From the NCBI RefSeq assembly GCF_007673235.1, contig NZ_VDZH01000003.1:62001-126000 (forward strand): a stretch of DNA of 64,000 nt, read 5' to 3'. This document shows positions 9,148-19,609 of the stretch, piece after piece. Origin of the DNA: Curtobacterium pusillum. Lineage in GTDB: Bacteria > Actinomycetota > Actinomycetes > Actinomycetales > Microbacteriaceae. The stretch's first letter is position 1. The number at the start of each line of letters is the position of its first letter. A model generated the notes under the pieces. That model searched no databases, had not been told where the DNA came from, and saw only the letters and a program-made list of their open reading frames with translations. Position numbers and translations under genes: made by a program.

Positions 9148-9315
9148 TCAGCGCGCGGGTTCCGCTCCGACCGGGCGGATCGTGTTGTCGTGGTCGGCGC
9201 CGATCGCGCACGTGCAGACCACGGCGATGGTCTCCTGCGCCTTCGTGAGCACGAACCGTTCGACGTGCGGCGGTCCGACGTGGCGGTCGAGCGGGTGGGT
9301 GTCGTGGTCGTGCAC
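9148..9315 (-). CDS. Small hypothetical protein
   Basis: 55 residues from a GTG preceded by GTGAGG. The sequence is His/Asp-rich at the start (VHDHDTHPLDRH), then has a plausible globular part with a Cys-x-Cys (VVCTCAIGADHDN). It sits between nadE and the surface protein on the same strand, behind that gene's terminator hairpin. No family is recognised. Codon third positions are strongly GC, which supports coding, but it is short. Confidence 0.45.
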   Translation of the reverse strand: MHDHDTHPLDRHVGPPHVERFVLTKAQETIAVVCTCAIGADHDNTIRPVGAEPAR

Positions 9316-9385
9316 GGTGGGCCTCACTTCGCGGATCGAGGACAGGGATCGAGAACTGACGGGGACGGGGACAGAAGCGGGACGT

Positions 9386-9423
9386 GCCGGTGCGGTGGTG
9401 GCCCGAACCACCACCGCACCGGC
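9386..9423 (-). terminator. Terminator of the surface-protein gene
   Basis: Perfect 16-bp arms (9386-9401, 9408-9423) with a 6-nt loop, about 70 bp past the stop codon of the anchored surface protein. Confidence 0.7.
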
Positions 9424-9496
9424 GGGCCCGCGGCGACCCGAACGCGCCGCGGACCCCGTGAGACGGGCGCCGGGTACCCGCCGACGCCCGTCCGGG

Positions 9497-11563
9497 TCAG
9501 GCGCGGCGCAGGCGTCGCGCGACGAGGGTGCCGCCACCGGCCGCGAGGAGCAGGCCGGCGAGGAGCAGCAGCGGGAGGACCTCGGTGCCGGTGTAGGCGA
9601 GGCTGCCCGTCCCGGAGCCGTTGCCGGCACCTCCGTTGCCGGCACCTCCGACACCGCCCGCACCCCCGTTGCCGCCCGCACCCGGGCCACCCGGCGTTCC
9701 GGGATCGGTCGGGTCGACCGGGGCTGCGGCGACCGCGAAGGTCACCGAGTCCGGGTCGCTGACGAGCGTGCCGATGGTCTCGACGGCGACGGCCTCGTGG
9801 TCGCCGACCGCGACGTCCGGGAACGTGACCGTCCAGGTGCCGTCCTCGTCCGCGACCGTCGACTGGACGCCCTCGTCGTCACCGTCGAGCGTCACGTCGA
9901 CGTCGGCGTCCGGCTCCGCGGTGCCCGTGACCGGGACGTCGGTGGTGTCGTCGTCGGACGGTACCGCGTAGTCCGTCCCGTCCTCCGGCGTGGTGATCGC
10001 GATGCCGGCGAACGGGTCCGCCTGCACGGTCGCGGTCGCCAGGTCGACGGTCGCCAGGTCGGCGGCCGGCAGGAGCTGCACGCGGACCGCCCGGACCGTG
10101 GTGGCTCCGGTGGAGTCGGCGGTCGGCTCGGTGAACGCCGGCGCGGTCTGCGAGTTGATCGTGATCGAGACGAGCTGGTTCACGATGTCGAGCAGCGGGT
10201 CGAGCGCCGTGACGGTGCCCGTGACCGTGGTGAGCAGGGCCTGCACGGTGTCCGCGACGAAGTCCCCGCCGAGCACGTCACCGACGATGCCGGTGAGCGC
10301 CGGCACGATCGTCGAACCGAGCAGCGGCTGCAGGAGCGGGTCCAGCGTGCCGAGCACCGGACCGAGGATCCCGGTACCGGCGACGGTGAGCGTGGCGCCG
10401 TCACCGGTGCCGAGCAGGTCGCCGACGGTGGTGTCGACCGTGAGCGTCAGGCCGGCCACGTTCGCGCCGAGCAAGTCGACGCCGGTGTCGACGACGAGCT
10501 GCACGTCGGCGACGTCGAGCGCGTTCGTCAGCGTCGTCGTGAGGAGCGCCGGGAGCTGCTCGGTGAGGATGTCCGAGATCGCGCCGGTGATCTGCGCGTT
10601 GATCGTGTCGCTCGCGAGCAGGGTCGTGTTCGCGGGCAGGTCGTTCAGCGTGTAGAGCTGTCCGAGGTCGATCGAGACCACACCGGAGGACAGGTCGATG
10701 GTGACCGGGCCGTCCGTCAGGGACTGCTGGGTGACGGTGGACAGCGCACCCTGCAGGTCGACGTCGGCCGTGAGCTGTGCCGTGGTGTCGTCGAGCGAGA
10801 GCACCCCGAGCCCGAGGGTGTTGACGGCCGAGGTGACCGGGCCGAGCAGCGACGCGGTGAGGTCGGTGGTGAGCCCGTCCGCGCCGAGGGCCGCGTTCAC
10901 GGTGTCGTCGGTCGTGCCCAGCGAGGTGTCCAGCGTCTGGACGAGCTGCTGCACGGCCGGGCTGACGAGCCGGACCTGCGCGCCGGCGACCTGGTAGTCG
11001 GTGGTGACGTCCGCGCCGTCGAAGGTGCGGTCGGCCTCGGCCCGGGCTGACAGTGCGCCGAGTCCGACGGAGAGTTCGCTGACGACCCCGTCGACGTCGA
11101 GGTCGCCGAGGAGCGGCGTGAGGTTCACGGTGGCACCGGCGCCGGGCGTGCCCGGACCGACCTGGATCGCACCGTCCGCGCCGACCGCACCAGCGGCGGC
11201 GACCGCCGAGGTGGTGTCGGTGGCGGCGACCTGCCCGGCGACGCCGACGTTCACCAGGCCGTTCTGGCCGAGCAGCTGGATGCCACCCGGGACGTTGATC
11301 CCGATGCTGTTGAGCACCGAGAGGTCGAGCGGGTCGGACTGACCGCCGGCGGTGCCTCCCGGAGCCGTGGCCCCGAAGGACCCGGCGAGCGCCGCGACGT
11401 CGTCGAGGTCGATGGTGCCGCTGCCGGCGAGGAGCCGACCTTCGGCCTGCGTCGCGTCGGACGCGGCGGCGTGTGCGGGGAGCGCGGCTCCGCCGATGAT
11501 CACGGCCGCGACGGTGGCCGTGGCGCCTGCGCGGAGCGCGAAGCGTGTTGCAGTGCGTGGCAT
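9497..11563 (-). CDS. Choice-of-anchor G family cell-surface protein with Ig-like domain and LAYTG sorting signal
   Basis: 688 residues. It starts with a signal peptide (about 1-33, ending LPAHAAAS). A long repetitive body of short Leu/Val/Thr/Asp-rich beta units, typical of the choice-of-anchor G family, spans about 40-500. A bacterial Ig-like module follows (about 515-605; DGTWTVTFPDVAVGDHE), then a Gly/Asn-rich spacer. The end is a sortase-like signal: LAYTG, a hydrophobic helix and RRLRRA. It should be exported and attached to the cell wall. The function is unknown; adhesion is only a guess. The ATG at 11563 follows GAAAGAGG. Confidence 0.85.
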   Translation of the reverse strand: MPRTATRFALRAGATATVAAVIIGGAALPAHAAASDATQAEGRLLAGSGTIDLDDVAALAGSFGATAPGGTAGGQSDPLDLSVLNSIGINVPGGIQLLGQNGLVNVGVAGQVAATDTTSAVAAAGAVGADGAIQVGPGTPGAGATVNLTPLLGDLDVDGVVSELSVGLGALSARAEADRTFDGADVTTDYQVAGAQVRLVSPAVQQLVQTLDTSLGTTDDTVNAALGADGLTTDLTASLLGPVTSAVNTLGLGVLSLDDTTAQLTADVDLQGALSTVTQQSLTDGPVTIDLSSGVVSIDLGQLYTLNDLPANTTLLASDTINAQITGAISDILTEQLPALLTTTLTNALDVADVQLVVDTGVDLLGANVAGLTLTVDTTVGDLLGTGDGATLTVAGTGILGPVLGTLDPLLQPLLGSTIVPALTGIVGDVLGGDFVADTVQALLTTVTGTVTALDPLLDIVNQLVSITINSQTAPAFTEPTADSTGATTVRAVRVQLLPAADLATVDLATATVQADPFAGIAITTPEDGTDYAVPSDDDTTDVPVTGTAEPDADVDVTLDGDDEGVQSTVADEDGTWTVTFPDVAVGDHEAVAVETIGTLVSDPDSVTFAVAAAPVDPTDPGTPGGPGAGGNGGAGGVGGAGNGGAGNGSGTGSLAYTGTEVLPLLLLAGLLLAAGGGTLVARRLRRA

Positions 11564-11950
11564 GGTGCCTCTTTCTCCGACGGAGGAGTGCTCCGCCGCT
11601 GATCCATCCCCCGCTGGTGGTGCGGGGGATCCGACGGGCTCGCTGGTGAGGCGGGCCCGGAGTCACGTGTGCGCGTCGTGCTCCGCGCGGGCGCGGCTAT
11701 CCGGGGTGATCACCCCCGGTGCGACAGAGAACGGGCCGGGCCGCGACGGACGGGCGCATCGATCGTGCGCGCATCGTTCGTCCTCGTGCCATGTCCTGAT
11801 CCCCTCGGGTGGGCTCGGCGTCGTCACCGAACTGAGGATGGGCGGTTGGTGAGACCGCGTTCCTGTGCAATCTACAAGGGGCACGCCCCACCCTGGCGAT
11901 ACCCCCGTTCGGGGTGCGGGGCATGGGAGCGAAACCAATCAGTTCGATCG
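11564..11950. other. Intergenic region between surface protein and marR, no gene seen
   Basis: This divergent spacer must hold the surface-protein promoter. It contains the perfect palindrome GGGGTGATCACCCC (11703-11716) and two small GC hairpins near 11878-11920. No open frame here looks coding. Confidence 0.5.
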
Positions 11951-11986
11951 TTGACAGTTAGAACTCGAACGGTTAGTGTTCTGATC
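11951..11986 (+). promoter_or_regulatory. marR promoter with overlapping inverted repeat; probably leaderless
   Basis: TTGACA (11951-11956), a 17-bp spacer and TAGTGT (11974-11979) place transcription start at or next to the ATG at 11987, where no ribosome site exists. AGAAC-N13-GTTCT lies across the spacer and -10 and would suit MarR autorepression. Confidence 0.6.
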
Positions 11987-12430
11987 ATGACGCAGCAGGC
12001 ACCCCGGTTCGACTCGCCCCTCCAGCAGATGCGCTGGATCGGGTGGGCACAGCGCAAGGCGGCCGAGGAGTGGGTCCGCGAACGCGACCTCACCCAGGAG
12101 CAGTCCTTCGTGCTGGGGTACCTGCAGCACACGCCCGGGGCGATCCAGCGGGACATCGCCGACATCACCCGGACCAGTGCAGCCAGCGTCTCGAGCCTCC
12201 TGCAGGGACTCGAGCGTCGCGGGCTGATCGAACGACGCGCGGACGCCGAGAACGCCCGGACGAAGCGCGTGCACGCCACCGACGAGGGGATCGCCCTCAT
12301 CGCCGGGTTCGAGGACGCGATGGTCGCCCTCGACGACGTCCTGCTCGCGCCCCTCGATGCAGACGAGCGGGCCACCCTGCAGGCACTCCTGCAGAAGGTG
12401 ACCGCCGAGCTGCCCGAACCCACCCGGTAG
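11987..12430 (+). CDS. MarR family transcriptional regulator
   Basis: 147 residues with the MarR winged helix: LGYLQHTPGAIQRDIADITRTSAASVSSLLQGLERRGLIERRADAENARTK in order, then the C-terminal dimer helix. The ATG at 11987 leaves almost no leader after the predicted promoter. A MATE exporter follows 102 bp downstream on the same strand, so this regulator probably controls that pump and itself in response to a small aromatic or toxic ligand. Confidence 0.9.
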   Translation: MTQQAPRFDSPLQQMRWIGWAQRKAAEEWVRERDLTQEQSFVLGYLQHTPGAIQRDIADITRTSAASVSSLLQGLERRGLIERRADAENARTKRVHATDEGIALIAGFEDAMVALDDVLLAPLDADERATLQALLQKVTAELPEPTR

Positions 12431-12532
12431 CGCCACCCCACCAACCCACGCGACGGCACCCGCCGCTCGCGCGCCCCGTCATGCCCTGACCCACCGCCGG
12501 GGCAGCGGGGCCCTGCCCAGAAGGAGGCAGCC

Positions 12533-13978
12533 ATGAGCACCACAGCCACCACCACGACCCCCGAGAACACCGCCGCGGGGAAGAACCGCTGGTACCTGTC
12601 CGCCGCCCCGATCACCCGCGCGCTCGTGCACCTCTGCGTGCCGATGGCCGCCGCGATGGTCGTCAGCGCCGTCTACAACGTCATCAACGCCGGGTTCATC
12701 GGCTCGCAGCACGACACCTCGCTGCTCGCCGCGATCACCTTCGGAACCCCGCTCCTCGGCATCATCATGGCCGTCGGCGGCGTGTTCGGCGTCGGCGGCA
12801 GCGCGCTCATGTCACGCATGCTCGGCGCCTCGGAGCACGATCCGGCCAAGGCGCAGGACATCAAGCGCGTCGCCTCGTTCGCGCTGTGGGGCGCCGTCGT
12901 CACCGGCGCGGTCCTCGCCGTCGTCGGTCTGGTCTTCCTGCAGCCACTCGTCGCCGTGCTCGGTGCCGACGCGGCCGCGGTGCCCGCCACGAGCGCGTAC
13001 GTGTCCGTCATGCTCGCGTTCGTCCCGGTGCTCGCCGCGTCGTTCGCCCTCGAGCAGGTCGTCCGGTCCGAGGGAGCCGCACGGCAGGCGATGATCGGCC
13101 TCGTCCTGTCGACCGTCGGCAACCTCGTGTTCGACGTGCTCTTCATCCTCGTGCTGCACTGGGGCGTCGCCGGCGCCGCGCTCGCCATCGGCCTGGGCAA
13201 CGTCGTCGCGATCGGCTACTGGGTCGTCTGGCTCCAGCGGAACAGTGAGAACGTCAGCTTCGCGCCGAAGTGGTTCACGCTCCGTCCGGACATCCTCAAG
13301 GGCGTGTTCGGCATCGGCTCGAGCGAACTCCTGCAGGCCTCGTTCCTCATCGTCACGACCCTCGTGCTCAACAACCTCGCCGCCGCCTACGGTGACGACC
13401 CGCTCGCCGCGATGGGTGTCGCCGTGCGCATCGCCCAGGTCCCGGAGTTCCTCGTCATGGGCGTGACCATCGGCGTGCTGCCGCTGCTCGCCTACGCCTT
13501 CGGCAAGGGGGACGCGGTCCGGCTCCGTGCCGCACTCCGCGGTGCCGCGTTCACCGTCGGGACGATCGTCCTGGTGTTCTCCGGCACGGTGTTCGTCTTC
13601 CGCGAGCAGGTCTTCACGATCTTCTCCGGCGACCACTCGGTGCTGGCGATCGGCCTGACCATCCTGACGGCGCAGCTCGTCGCGACGATCGTGAACGGGT
13701 TCACCGGACTGCTCACCTCGCTGTTCCAGGCGACCGGGATGGTGCTGCCCGCGATGGTGCTCTCGATGGCACAGGGCGTGCTGTTCATCCCGATCGTCAT
13801 CGTCGGGAACCTGTGGTTCGGGCTCGCCGGGATCATCTGGGCGCTGACGGTCACCGAGGTGCTCGTGTTCGTCGCCGCCCTGGTGCTCTGGGCAGCGTCC
13901 CGGGGGCGGATCGCCCGCGGCCTCGCGGAGGGTTCGCCGGAGCGCGCGGACGCGGCGCTGGAGGAAGCGGCCGTCTGA
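12533..13978 (+). CDS. MATE family multidrug efflux transporter
   Basis: 481 residues and 12 predicted helices arranged as two MATE halves. Family features include an early segment with INAGFIGSQHDTSLLAAITFGTPL and EQVVRSEGAARQAMIGLVLSTVGNLVFDVLFI in the first half. Members export cationic drugs by Na+ or H+ antiport. GAAGGAGG precedes the ATG. It is likely co-transcribed with marR. The substrate is unknown. Confidence 0.92.
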   Translation: MSTTATTTTPENTAAGKNRWYLSAAPITRALVHLCVPMAAAMVVSAVYNVINAGFIGSQHDTSLLAAITFGTPLLGIIMAVGGVFGVGGSALMSRMLGASEHDPAKAQDIKRVASFALWGAVVTGAVLAVVGLVFLQPLVAVLGADAAAVPATSAYVSVMLAFVPVLAASFALEQVVRSEGAARQAMIGLVLSTVGNLVFDVLFILVLHWGVAGAALAIGLGNVVAIGYWVVWLQRNSENVSFAPKWFTLRPDILKGVFGIGSSELLQASFLIVTTLVLNNLAAAYGDDPLAAMGVAVRIAQVPEFLVMGVTIGVLPLLAYAFGKGDAVRLRAALRGAAFTVGTIVLVFSGTVFVFREQVFTIFSGDHSVLAIGLTILTAQLVATIVNGFTGLLTSLFQATGMVLPAMVLSMAQGVLFIPIVIVGNLWFGLAGIIWALTVTEVLVFVAALVLWAASRGRIARGLAEGSPERADAALEEAAV

Positions 13979-14000
13979 CGCTCTGGACGCGCGCCACGAC

Positions 14001-14042
14001 GGACTGGAGGCGCGGTGCCAGCTGGCACCGTCCCTCCAGTCT
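14001..14042. terminator. Dispersed palindrome family A, copy 3
   Basis: Two contiguous 21-bp arms with three mismatches, centred on CCAGCTGG, after the MATE gene. A partial extra arm (CCTCCAGTCCGTC, near 14091-14103) repeats the outer part, as if a second copy had decayed. Confidence 0.65.
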
Positions 14043-14128
14043 CGGCCGTCACCCCGCTGGCGCGGTGCGCCGGTACCGGCTGGTGGAGCCCACCTCCAGT
14101 CCGTCGTCCCGTCAGCCAGGTACCCCGA

Positions 14129-14296
14129 TCAGCGCTGCGCGCCGAGGAAGTCGGCGTACGTCGGTTCGCGGAGCAGCGAGCCGCCGAAGGCGGCCGTGCC
14201 GTCCGGCCCACCGAGCCGCGAGGCGACGAGCCACGCGATGTCCTCGGGCGAGCGGAGTCCGTGTCGGTGCCAGTCCTCCTGGCGGCGGGGCGTCAC
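14129..14296 (-). CDS. Small hypothetical protein (downstream partner)
   Basis: 55 residues from a GTG that overlaps the stop of the preceding small gene (GTGA). It contains SPEDIAWLVASRLGGPDG and ends YADFLGAQR. No family is recognised. Together with the gene at 14293-14490 it could be one protein split by a frameshift, since the two abut exactly. Confidence 0.4.
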   Translation of the reverse strand: MTPRRQEDWHRHGLRSPEDIAWLVASRLGGPDGTAAFGGSLLREPTYADFLGAQR

Positions 14297-14490
14297 GCGA
14301 GCACCAGCTCGACGACGGAGGCGAACCACGGGCCGAGCGGCGTGCGCGGTGATCCGGCGAAGAGTTCGACGGGGTGCGGGAACGTGTGGACAGTGGCGGT
14401 CACGTCGACCAGCCCTTCGTCGGAGTGATGCGCACTCCGGATCCGACCGGGCCGTCCCGCTGCGCCAGACCCCGCGACCGCGAGGAGCAT
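14293..14490 (-). CDS. Small hypothetical protein (upstream partner)
   Basis: 65 residues. The last 50 (VDVTATVHTFPHPVELFAG and following) look like real protein, while the N-terminal 15 and the start codon are uncertain. It is divergent from the AI-2E-family transporter and coupled to the next small gene by a GTGA overlap. No family is recognised. Confidence 0.38.
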   Translation of the reverse strand: MLLAVAGSGAAGRPGRIRSAHHSDEGLVDVTATVHTFPHPVELFAGSPRTPLGPWFASVVELVLA

Positions 14491-14626
14491 CAAGACCACG
14501 GAACCCTGAGTCGGCCCGGTCTGCTCAGCGTACTGTCGTCCGTCGCTCCGCACGAGGACCGTCCGGTACCCGCACTCGCCCGCCCCGGTACGGTGGGCGG
14601 GCACACCCGTACCCCCGAGGAGCCCC

Positions 14627-15769
14627 ATGCCCCTGTTCGGCAGTCCAGCCAACCCCACGACCACCACCGCGGCGCCGTCCGACGTGACGAAGAAGTGGTC
14701 CGACTCGTTCGGCGGCCTCGCGACACGGTGCCTCCAGCTCATCGTCGTGCTCGTCGTCGCGATCGGCATCGTCTACGCCGCGGCCACGCTCAGCGTCGTC
14801 ACGATCCCGGTGCTGCTCGCGCTCATCATCGCGTCGGCCATGCACCCCGTCGTCTCGTGGCTCCGCCGACACAAGGTCCCGTCGATCCTGGCGACCCTCG
14901 CCGTCCTGATCGGCGTGCTCGTCGTGCTCGGGCTCGTGGGCTGGCTCATCGTCGTCGCCGTGATCTCGCAGTGGCCGGACCTGCAGAAGTCCGCGTTGCG
15001 CGGCTTCGACCAGCTGCAGGACTTCGCGTCGACGCTGCCGATCTCGATCGACCAGTCGCAGATCGACGAGGCGGTCAAGGGCATCCAGGACTTCGTCACC
15101 AGCTCGCAGTTCGGCTCCGGAGCCCTCGCCGGCGCCTCGGCCACCGCGAACTTCCTCACCGGCCTCGTGCTGATGATCGTCGTGCTGTTCTTCTTCCTCA
15201 AGGACGGCCCCCGCATCTGGGAGTTCCTGCTCCGCCCCTTCACCGGTGCCCGGTACGACCGCGCCCGTCGCGTGGGCGACCGGGTCGTCCAGACGCTCGG
15301 CGGCTACGTCCGCGGTACGGCGACGGTCGCTGCGGTGGACGCCGTCGGCATCGGTGTCGGCATCGCGATCGTCGGGGTGCCCCTCGCCCTCCCCCTGGCC
15401 GTCGTCGTGTTCATCACCGCGTTCATCCCGATCGTCGGTGCGACCGCGGCCGGCATCCTCGCGGCGCTGGTCGCCCTCGTCGCGCTCGGGCCCGTCCAGG
15501 CGCTGATCGTGGTCGGCATCGTCGTGCTGGTCAACCAGCTCGAGGGCAACCTGCTCCAGCCGGTCCTGATGGGCAAGACGCTCAAGCTGCACGGCCTGGT
15601 CATCCTCATCGGCCTGACCGCCGGCACGGTGCTCGCAGGCATCACCGGGGCGATCATCTCGGTGCCGCTGCTCGCCGCCGCCTGGGGAGCGATCCAGGTG
15701 TGGGACGGGCCGGACCAGCCGGCGCGGCCGTGGCGGCAGAAGCGCGTGGAGAGCGCCGAGGCGCGCTGA
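14627..15769 (+). CDS. AI-2E family transporter (PerM/YdiK-like permease)
   Basis: 380 residues with about eight transmembrane helices and the typical long extracytoplasmic segment (about 120-165). The conserved C-terminal part includes AFIPIVGATAAGILAALVAL and LVNQLEGNLLQPVLMGKTLKL. The family is named after TqsA, but most members are not proven autoinducer exporters and some work as ion or solute exchangers. Its transcript ends at the family-A palindrome at 15785. Confidence 0.88.
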   Translation: MPLFGSPANPTTTTAAPSDVTKKWSDSFGGLATRCLQLIVVLVVAIGIVYAAATLSVVTIPVLLALIIASAMHPVVSWLRRHKVPSILATLAVLIGVLVVLGLVGWLIVVAVISQWPDLQKSALRGFDQLQDFASTLPISIDQSQIDEAVKGIQDFVTSSQFGSGALAGASATANFLTGLVLMIVVLFFFLKDGPRIWEFLLRPFTGARYDRARRVGDRVVQTLGGYVRGTATVAAVDAVGIGVGIAIVGVPLALPLAVVVFITAFIPIVGATAAGILAALVALVALGPVQALIVVGIVVLVNQLEGNLLQPVLMGKTLKLHGLVILIGLTAGTVLAGITGAIISVPLLAAAWGAIQVWDGPDQPARPWRQKRVESAEAR

Positions 15770-15784
15770 GGCTCTCGACGCCAC

Positions 15785-15840
15785 CACAAGCGGACGGGAG
15801 GCGCGGTGCCAGCTCGCACCGCGCCTCCCGTCCGCTTGTG
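15785..15840. terminator. Dispersed palindrome family A, copy 4
   Basis: Perfect 25-bp arms (15785-15809, 15816-15840) around six bases, between convergent genes. This is the longest perfect member of the family. Confidence 0.8.
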
Positions 15841-15895
15841 GGTACGTTCCTTGCCGCGGGAGCGACAGATCCCGCCGCGACCTGCCGTCCGAACC

Positions 15896-15946
15896 GCGAA
15901 AGCGACAGTTCTCCGCGGATGTTCCGCGGAGAACTGTCGCTTTCGC
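15896..15946. terminator. Perfect 24-bp palindrome downstream of argG
   Basis: Arms 15896-15919 and 15923-15946 with a 3-nt loop, 18 bp beyond the argG stop. The sequence is unrelated to family A. It would fold as a very stable terminator in either direction. Confidence 0.75.
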
Positions 15947-15964
15947 GAGCCAGCGCGACCGAGG

Positions 15965-17799
<1,835 letters not shown>

Positions 17800-17856
17800 G
17801 TTGTCGACAACAGTCCCTATCTCAGCTGGTCGCGCTTCTGCGCGCCTGAGGTAGGG
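17800..17856 (+). promoter_or_regulatory. Palindrome and ribosome-site hairpin ahead of the fluoride cluster
   Basis: A perfect 12-bp palindrome GTTGTCGACAAC (17800-17811) is followed by a hairpin with 11-bp arms (17815-17825, 17846-17856; one mismatch). The right arm includes the GGG of the GGGAG ribosome site for the first gene (ATG 17863). Folding would hide that site, so translational control is plausible. The crcB fluoride-riboswitch consensus was not recognised here. Confidence 0.5.
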
Positions 17857-17862
17857 AGTGTC

Positions 17863-18369
17863 ATGACAGCACCAATCGGTTCCGGACCGGTCGTCGTCGG
17901 CGTCCTGCCCGGCCTCGCTCCGGGGGTCATCGAGGTTGCGTCGTCTATCGCGCGGCGCTTCGGTACGACGCTGGTGTGCGTCAGCGTGGATGCATCGCTC
18001 TTCGATGCCGGTACGCGCTCGGACGGGTCGGTGATGGTGGAACCGATCGACCCTGACACCGCTGACACGACACCGCAGGGCTTGTCGGACAGTGACAAGG
18101 CGGCAGTACGTGCTGCCGCAACGACCTACGGCGTCGACGTCACGTTCGTCCCGGGTGTCGGGGATCCGAGCCGGGCACTGTCGCAGGTGGCCGAAGACCG
18201 CGACGCGGCGATGCTGGTCGTCGGGGCCAGGACGGGAGCGGGTCGAATCGCGGAGTTCTTCACGGGGTCGGTCGCGGTACGGCTGACCCATCAGCAGCAC
18301 CGTTCAGTGCTCGTAGTGCCCGTTGATCCGGTCGGGTTCGATGCCCCACTGCCGTGGGACACCCCGTGA
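17863..18369 (+). CDS. Universal stress protein (UspA family), first gene of fluoride cluster
   Basis: 168 residues. The fold shows as GPVVVGVLPG at the start and MLVVGARTGAGRIAEFFTGSVAVRLTHQQHRSVLVVPV at the end, the second being the ATP-binding G-x2-G-x9-G(S/T) region. GGGAG precedes the ATG at 17863. It overlaps the next gene by GTGA. By context it probably belongs to the response to fluoride or energy stress; the biochemical role is unknown. Confidence 0.85.
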   Translation: MTAPIGSGPVVVGVLPGLAPGVIEVASSIARRFGTTLVCVSVDASLFDAGTRSDGSVMVEPIDPDTADTTPQGLSDSDKAAVRAAATTYGVDVTFVPGVGDPSRALSQVAEDRDAAMLVVGARTGAGRIAEFFTGSVAVRLTHQQHRSVLVVPVDPVGFDAPLPWDTP

Positions 18370-19109
18370 CCGGCCAGCTTGTTCTGCTCCGCCACGGACA
18401 GAGCACTGCGAACGCTGCCGGTACCTTCACCGGCTTGCGAGACGTCGCGCTGACCGAACAGGGCAGCGCCGAAGCGAATCGGGCTGGGTTGCTACTTCTG
18501 CATGCCGGCATCCGACCGGACCTCGTGCTCACGTCGACGCTCGAGCGGGCGCTCCACACGGCGGAGCTCGTCACCGACGTCCTCGGACGTGATGCGCCGA
18601 TCGAGTCGACGTGGCGGTTGAACGAGCGGAACTACGGCGCCCTCACCGGCATGTCCAAGCAGAATGCGCAAGCGGCGTTGGGGGCGGAGCAGTTCTTCGC
18701 TGTTCGTCGGACCCGCACGGGACGGCCACCACGCATGTCGATCCGCGCGTGGCTGGCGCTCCGGCGGACGCCGGCGCTTCGTGGACTGCCGTGGGCGGCA
18801 CTTCGTCGAACCGAAACACTCTCCGACGTCATCCGCCGGGTCCAACCCGTCCTGTCGCACAGCATCACCCCGGCACTCCGCGACGGGCAGACAGTGCTCG
18901 TCGTCGCGCACGGCAACTCACTGCGGGCACTGTGTGCCTGCATGGACGGCCTAACTGACGGTGAGCTCGCGGACCTGAACCTCCCCACGGGCGAACCCCT
19001 GATCTACCGGTTCGACGGCGACGGTGGGTTCTGTCCGCGGGGTGGGGAGTACCTGCATCCGGCAGCACGAGCAGCAGCGGCAGCGGTCGCTGCGGAAGGT
19101 GGAACATGA
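18366..19109 (+). CDS. Phosphoglycerate mutase, histidine phosphatase superfamily (2,3-BPG-dependent type)
   Basis: 247 residues. The phosphohistidine motif is VLLRHGQSTANAAGTFTG (about 6-23), followed by TSTLERALHTAEL, WRLNERNYGALTGMSK and the second catalytic His in VVAHGNSLRALCACMDG. These match glycolytic GpmA-type mutases. The GTG at 18366 overlaps the usp stop; the stop overlaps crcB. It lies in a fluoride-export operon with enolase, the next glycolytic enzyme and a fluoride target, so a bypass or backup glycolytic role is the best inference. Confidence 0.85.
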   Translation: MTGQLVLLRHGQSTANAAGTFTGLRDVALTEQGSAEANRAGLLLLHAGIRPDLVLTSTLERALHTAELVTDVLGRDAPIESTWRLNERNYGALTGMSKQNAQAALGAEQFFAVRRTRTGRPPRMSIRAWLALRRTPALRGLPWAALRRTETLSDVIRRVQPVLSHSITPALRDGQTVLVVAHGNSLRALCACMDGLTDGELADLNLPTGEPLIYRFDGDGGFCPRGGEYLHPAARAAAAAVAAEGGT

Positions 19110-19609
19110 CCTCCCGAACGGACACGCAGCTGCCCGATGGGCAGCTCCCGCCCGACCCAGACATCGACGCCAACGACCCGGAACGTATCGACCGGCCAGT
19201 GCATCTGCGGTGGCGGTACCTCGGTGTCGTCGCACTCGGCGGCGCCATCGGTACCGCCGCACGCGACGGACTCAGCACCGCGTTCCCCGCTCAGCAGGAG
19301 GTGTCCTGGGCGATCTTCTGGATCAACATCGCCGGCGCGCTCCTACTGGGTGTGCTGCTGGAACACCTCGCGCATCGCGGACCTGACGAGGGTCGCCGCC
19401 GGACACTGCGCCTGCTTCTGGGAACCGGTGTCCTCGGCGGGTTCACCACCTACAGCACCCTCGCGACCAGCACCGCGGTGTTGTTCCTCGCTGGCCGCGG
19501 GTTGGCCGGCACCGGGTACGCGCTCCTGACGGTCCTCGCCGGCGCGATCGCCACCGGTAGCGGCCTCGCGATCGCGGGTTTGGTCCGACCGAACGGGGCC
19601 ACATCATGA
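19106..19609 (+). CDS. crcB: CrcB/Fluc fluoride channel subunit 1
   Basis: 167 residues, longer than the usual 110-130 because of a hydrophilic N-terminus of about 35 residues. Four helices follow, with the conserved [12 protein letters not shown], the pore Asn region [11 protein letters not shown] and [15 protein letters not shown]. Fluc proteins form dual-topology dimers that let F- leave the cell. Paired divergent genes, as here, form heterodimers in many Gram-positive bacteria. ATGA overlaps occur at both ends. Confidence 0.93.
   Translation: MTSRTDTQLPDGQLPPDPDIDANDPERIDRPVHLRWRYLGVVALGGAIGTAARDGLSTAFPAQQEVSWAIFWINIAGALLLGVLLEHLAHRGPDEGRRRTLRLLLGTGVLGGFTTYSTLATSTAVLFLAGRGLAGTGYALLTVLAGAIATGSGLAIAGLVRPNGATS

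Noticed and set aside
9148-9690. 180-codon minus-strand frame containing the small gene at 9148-9315
   Set aside because: Its N-terminal part overlaps the surface-protein gene in another frame and crosses that gene's terminator; only the last 55 codons look coding.
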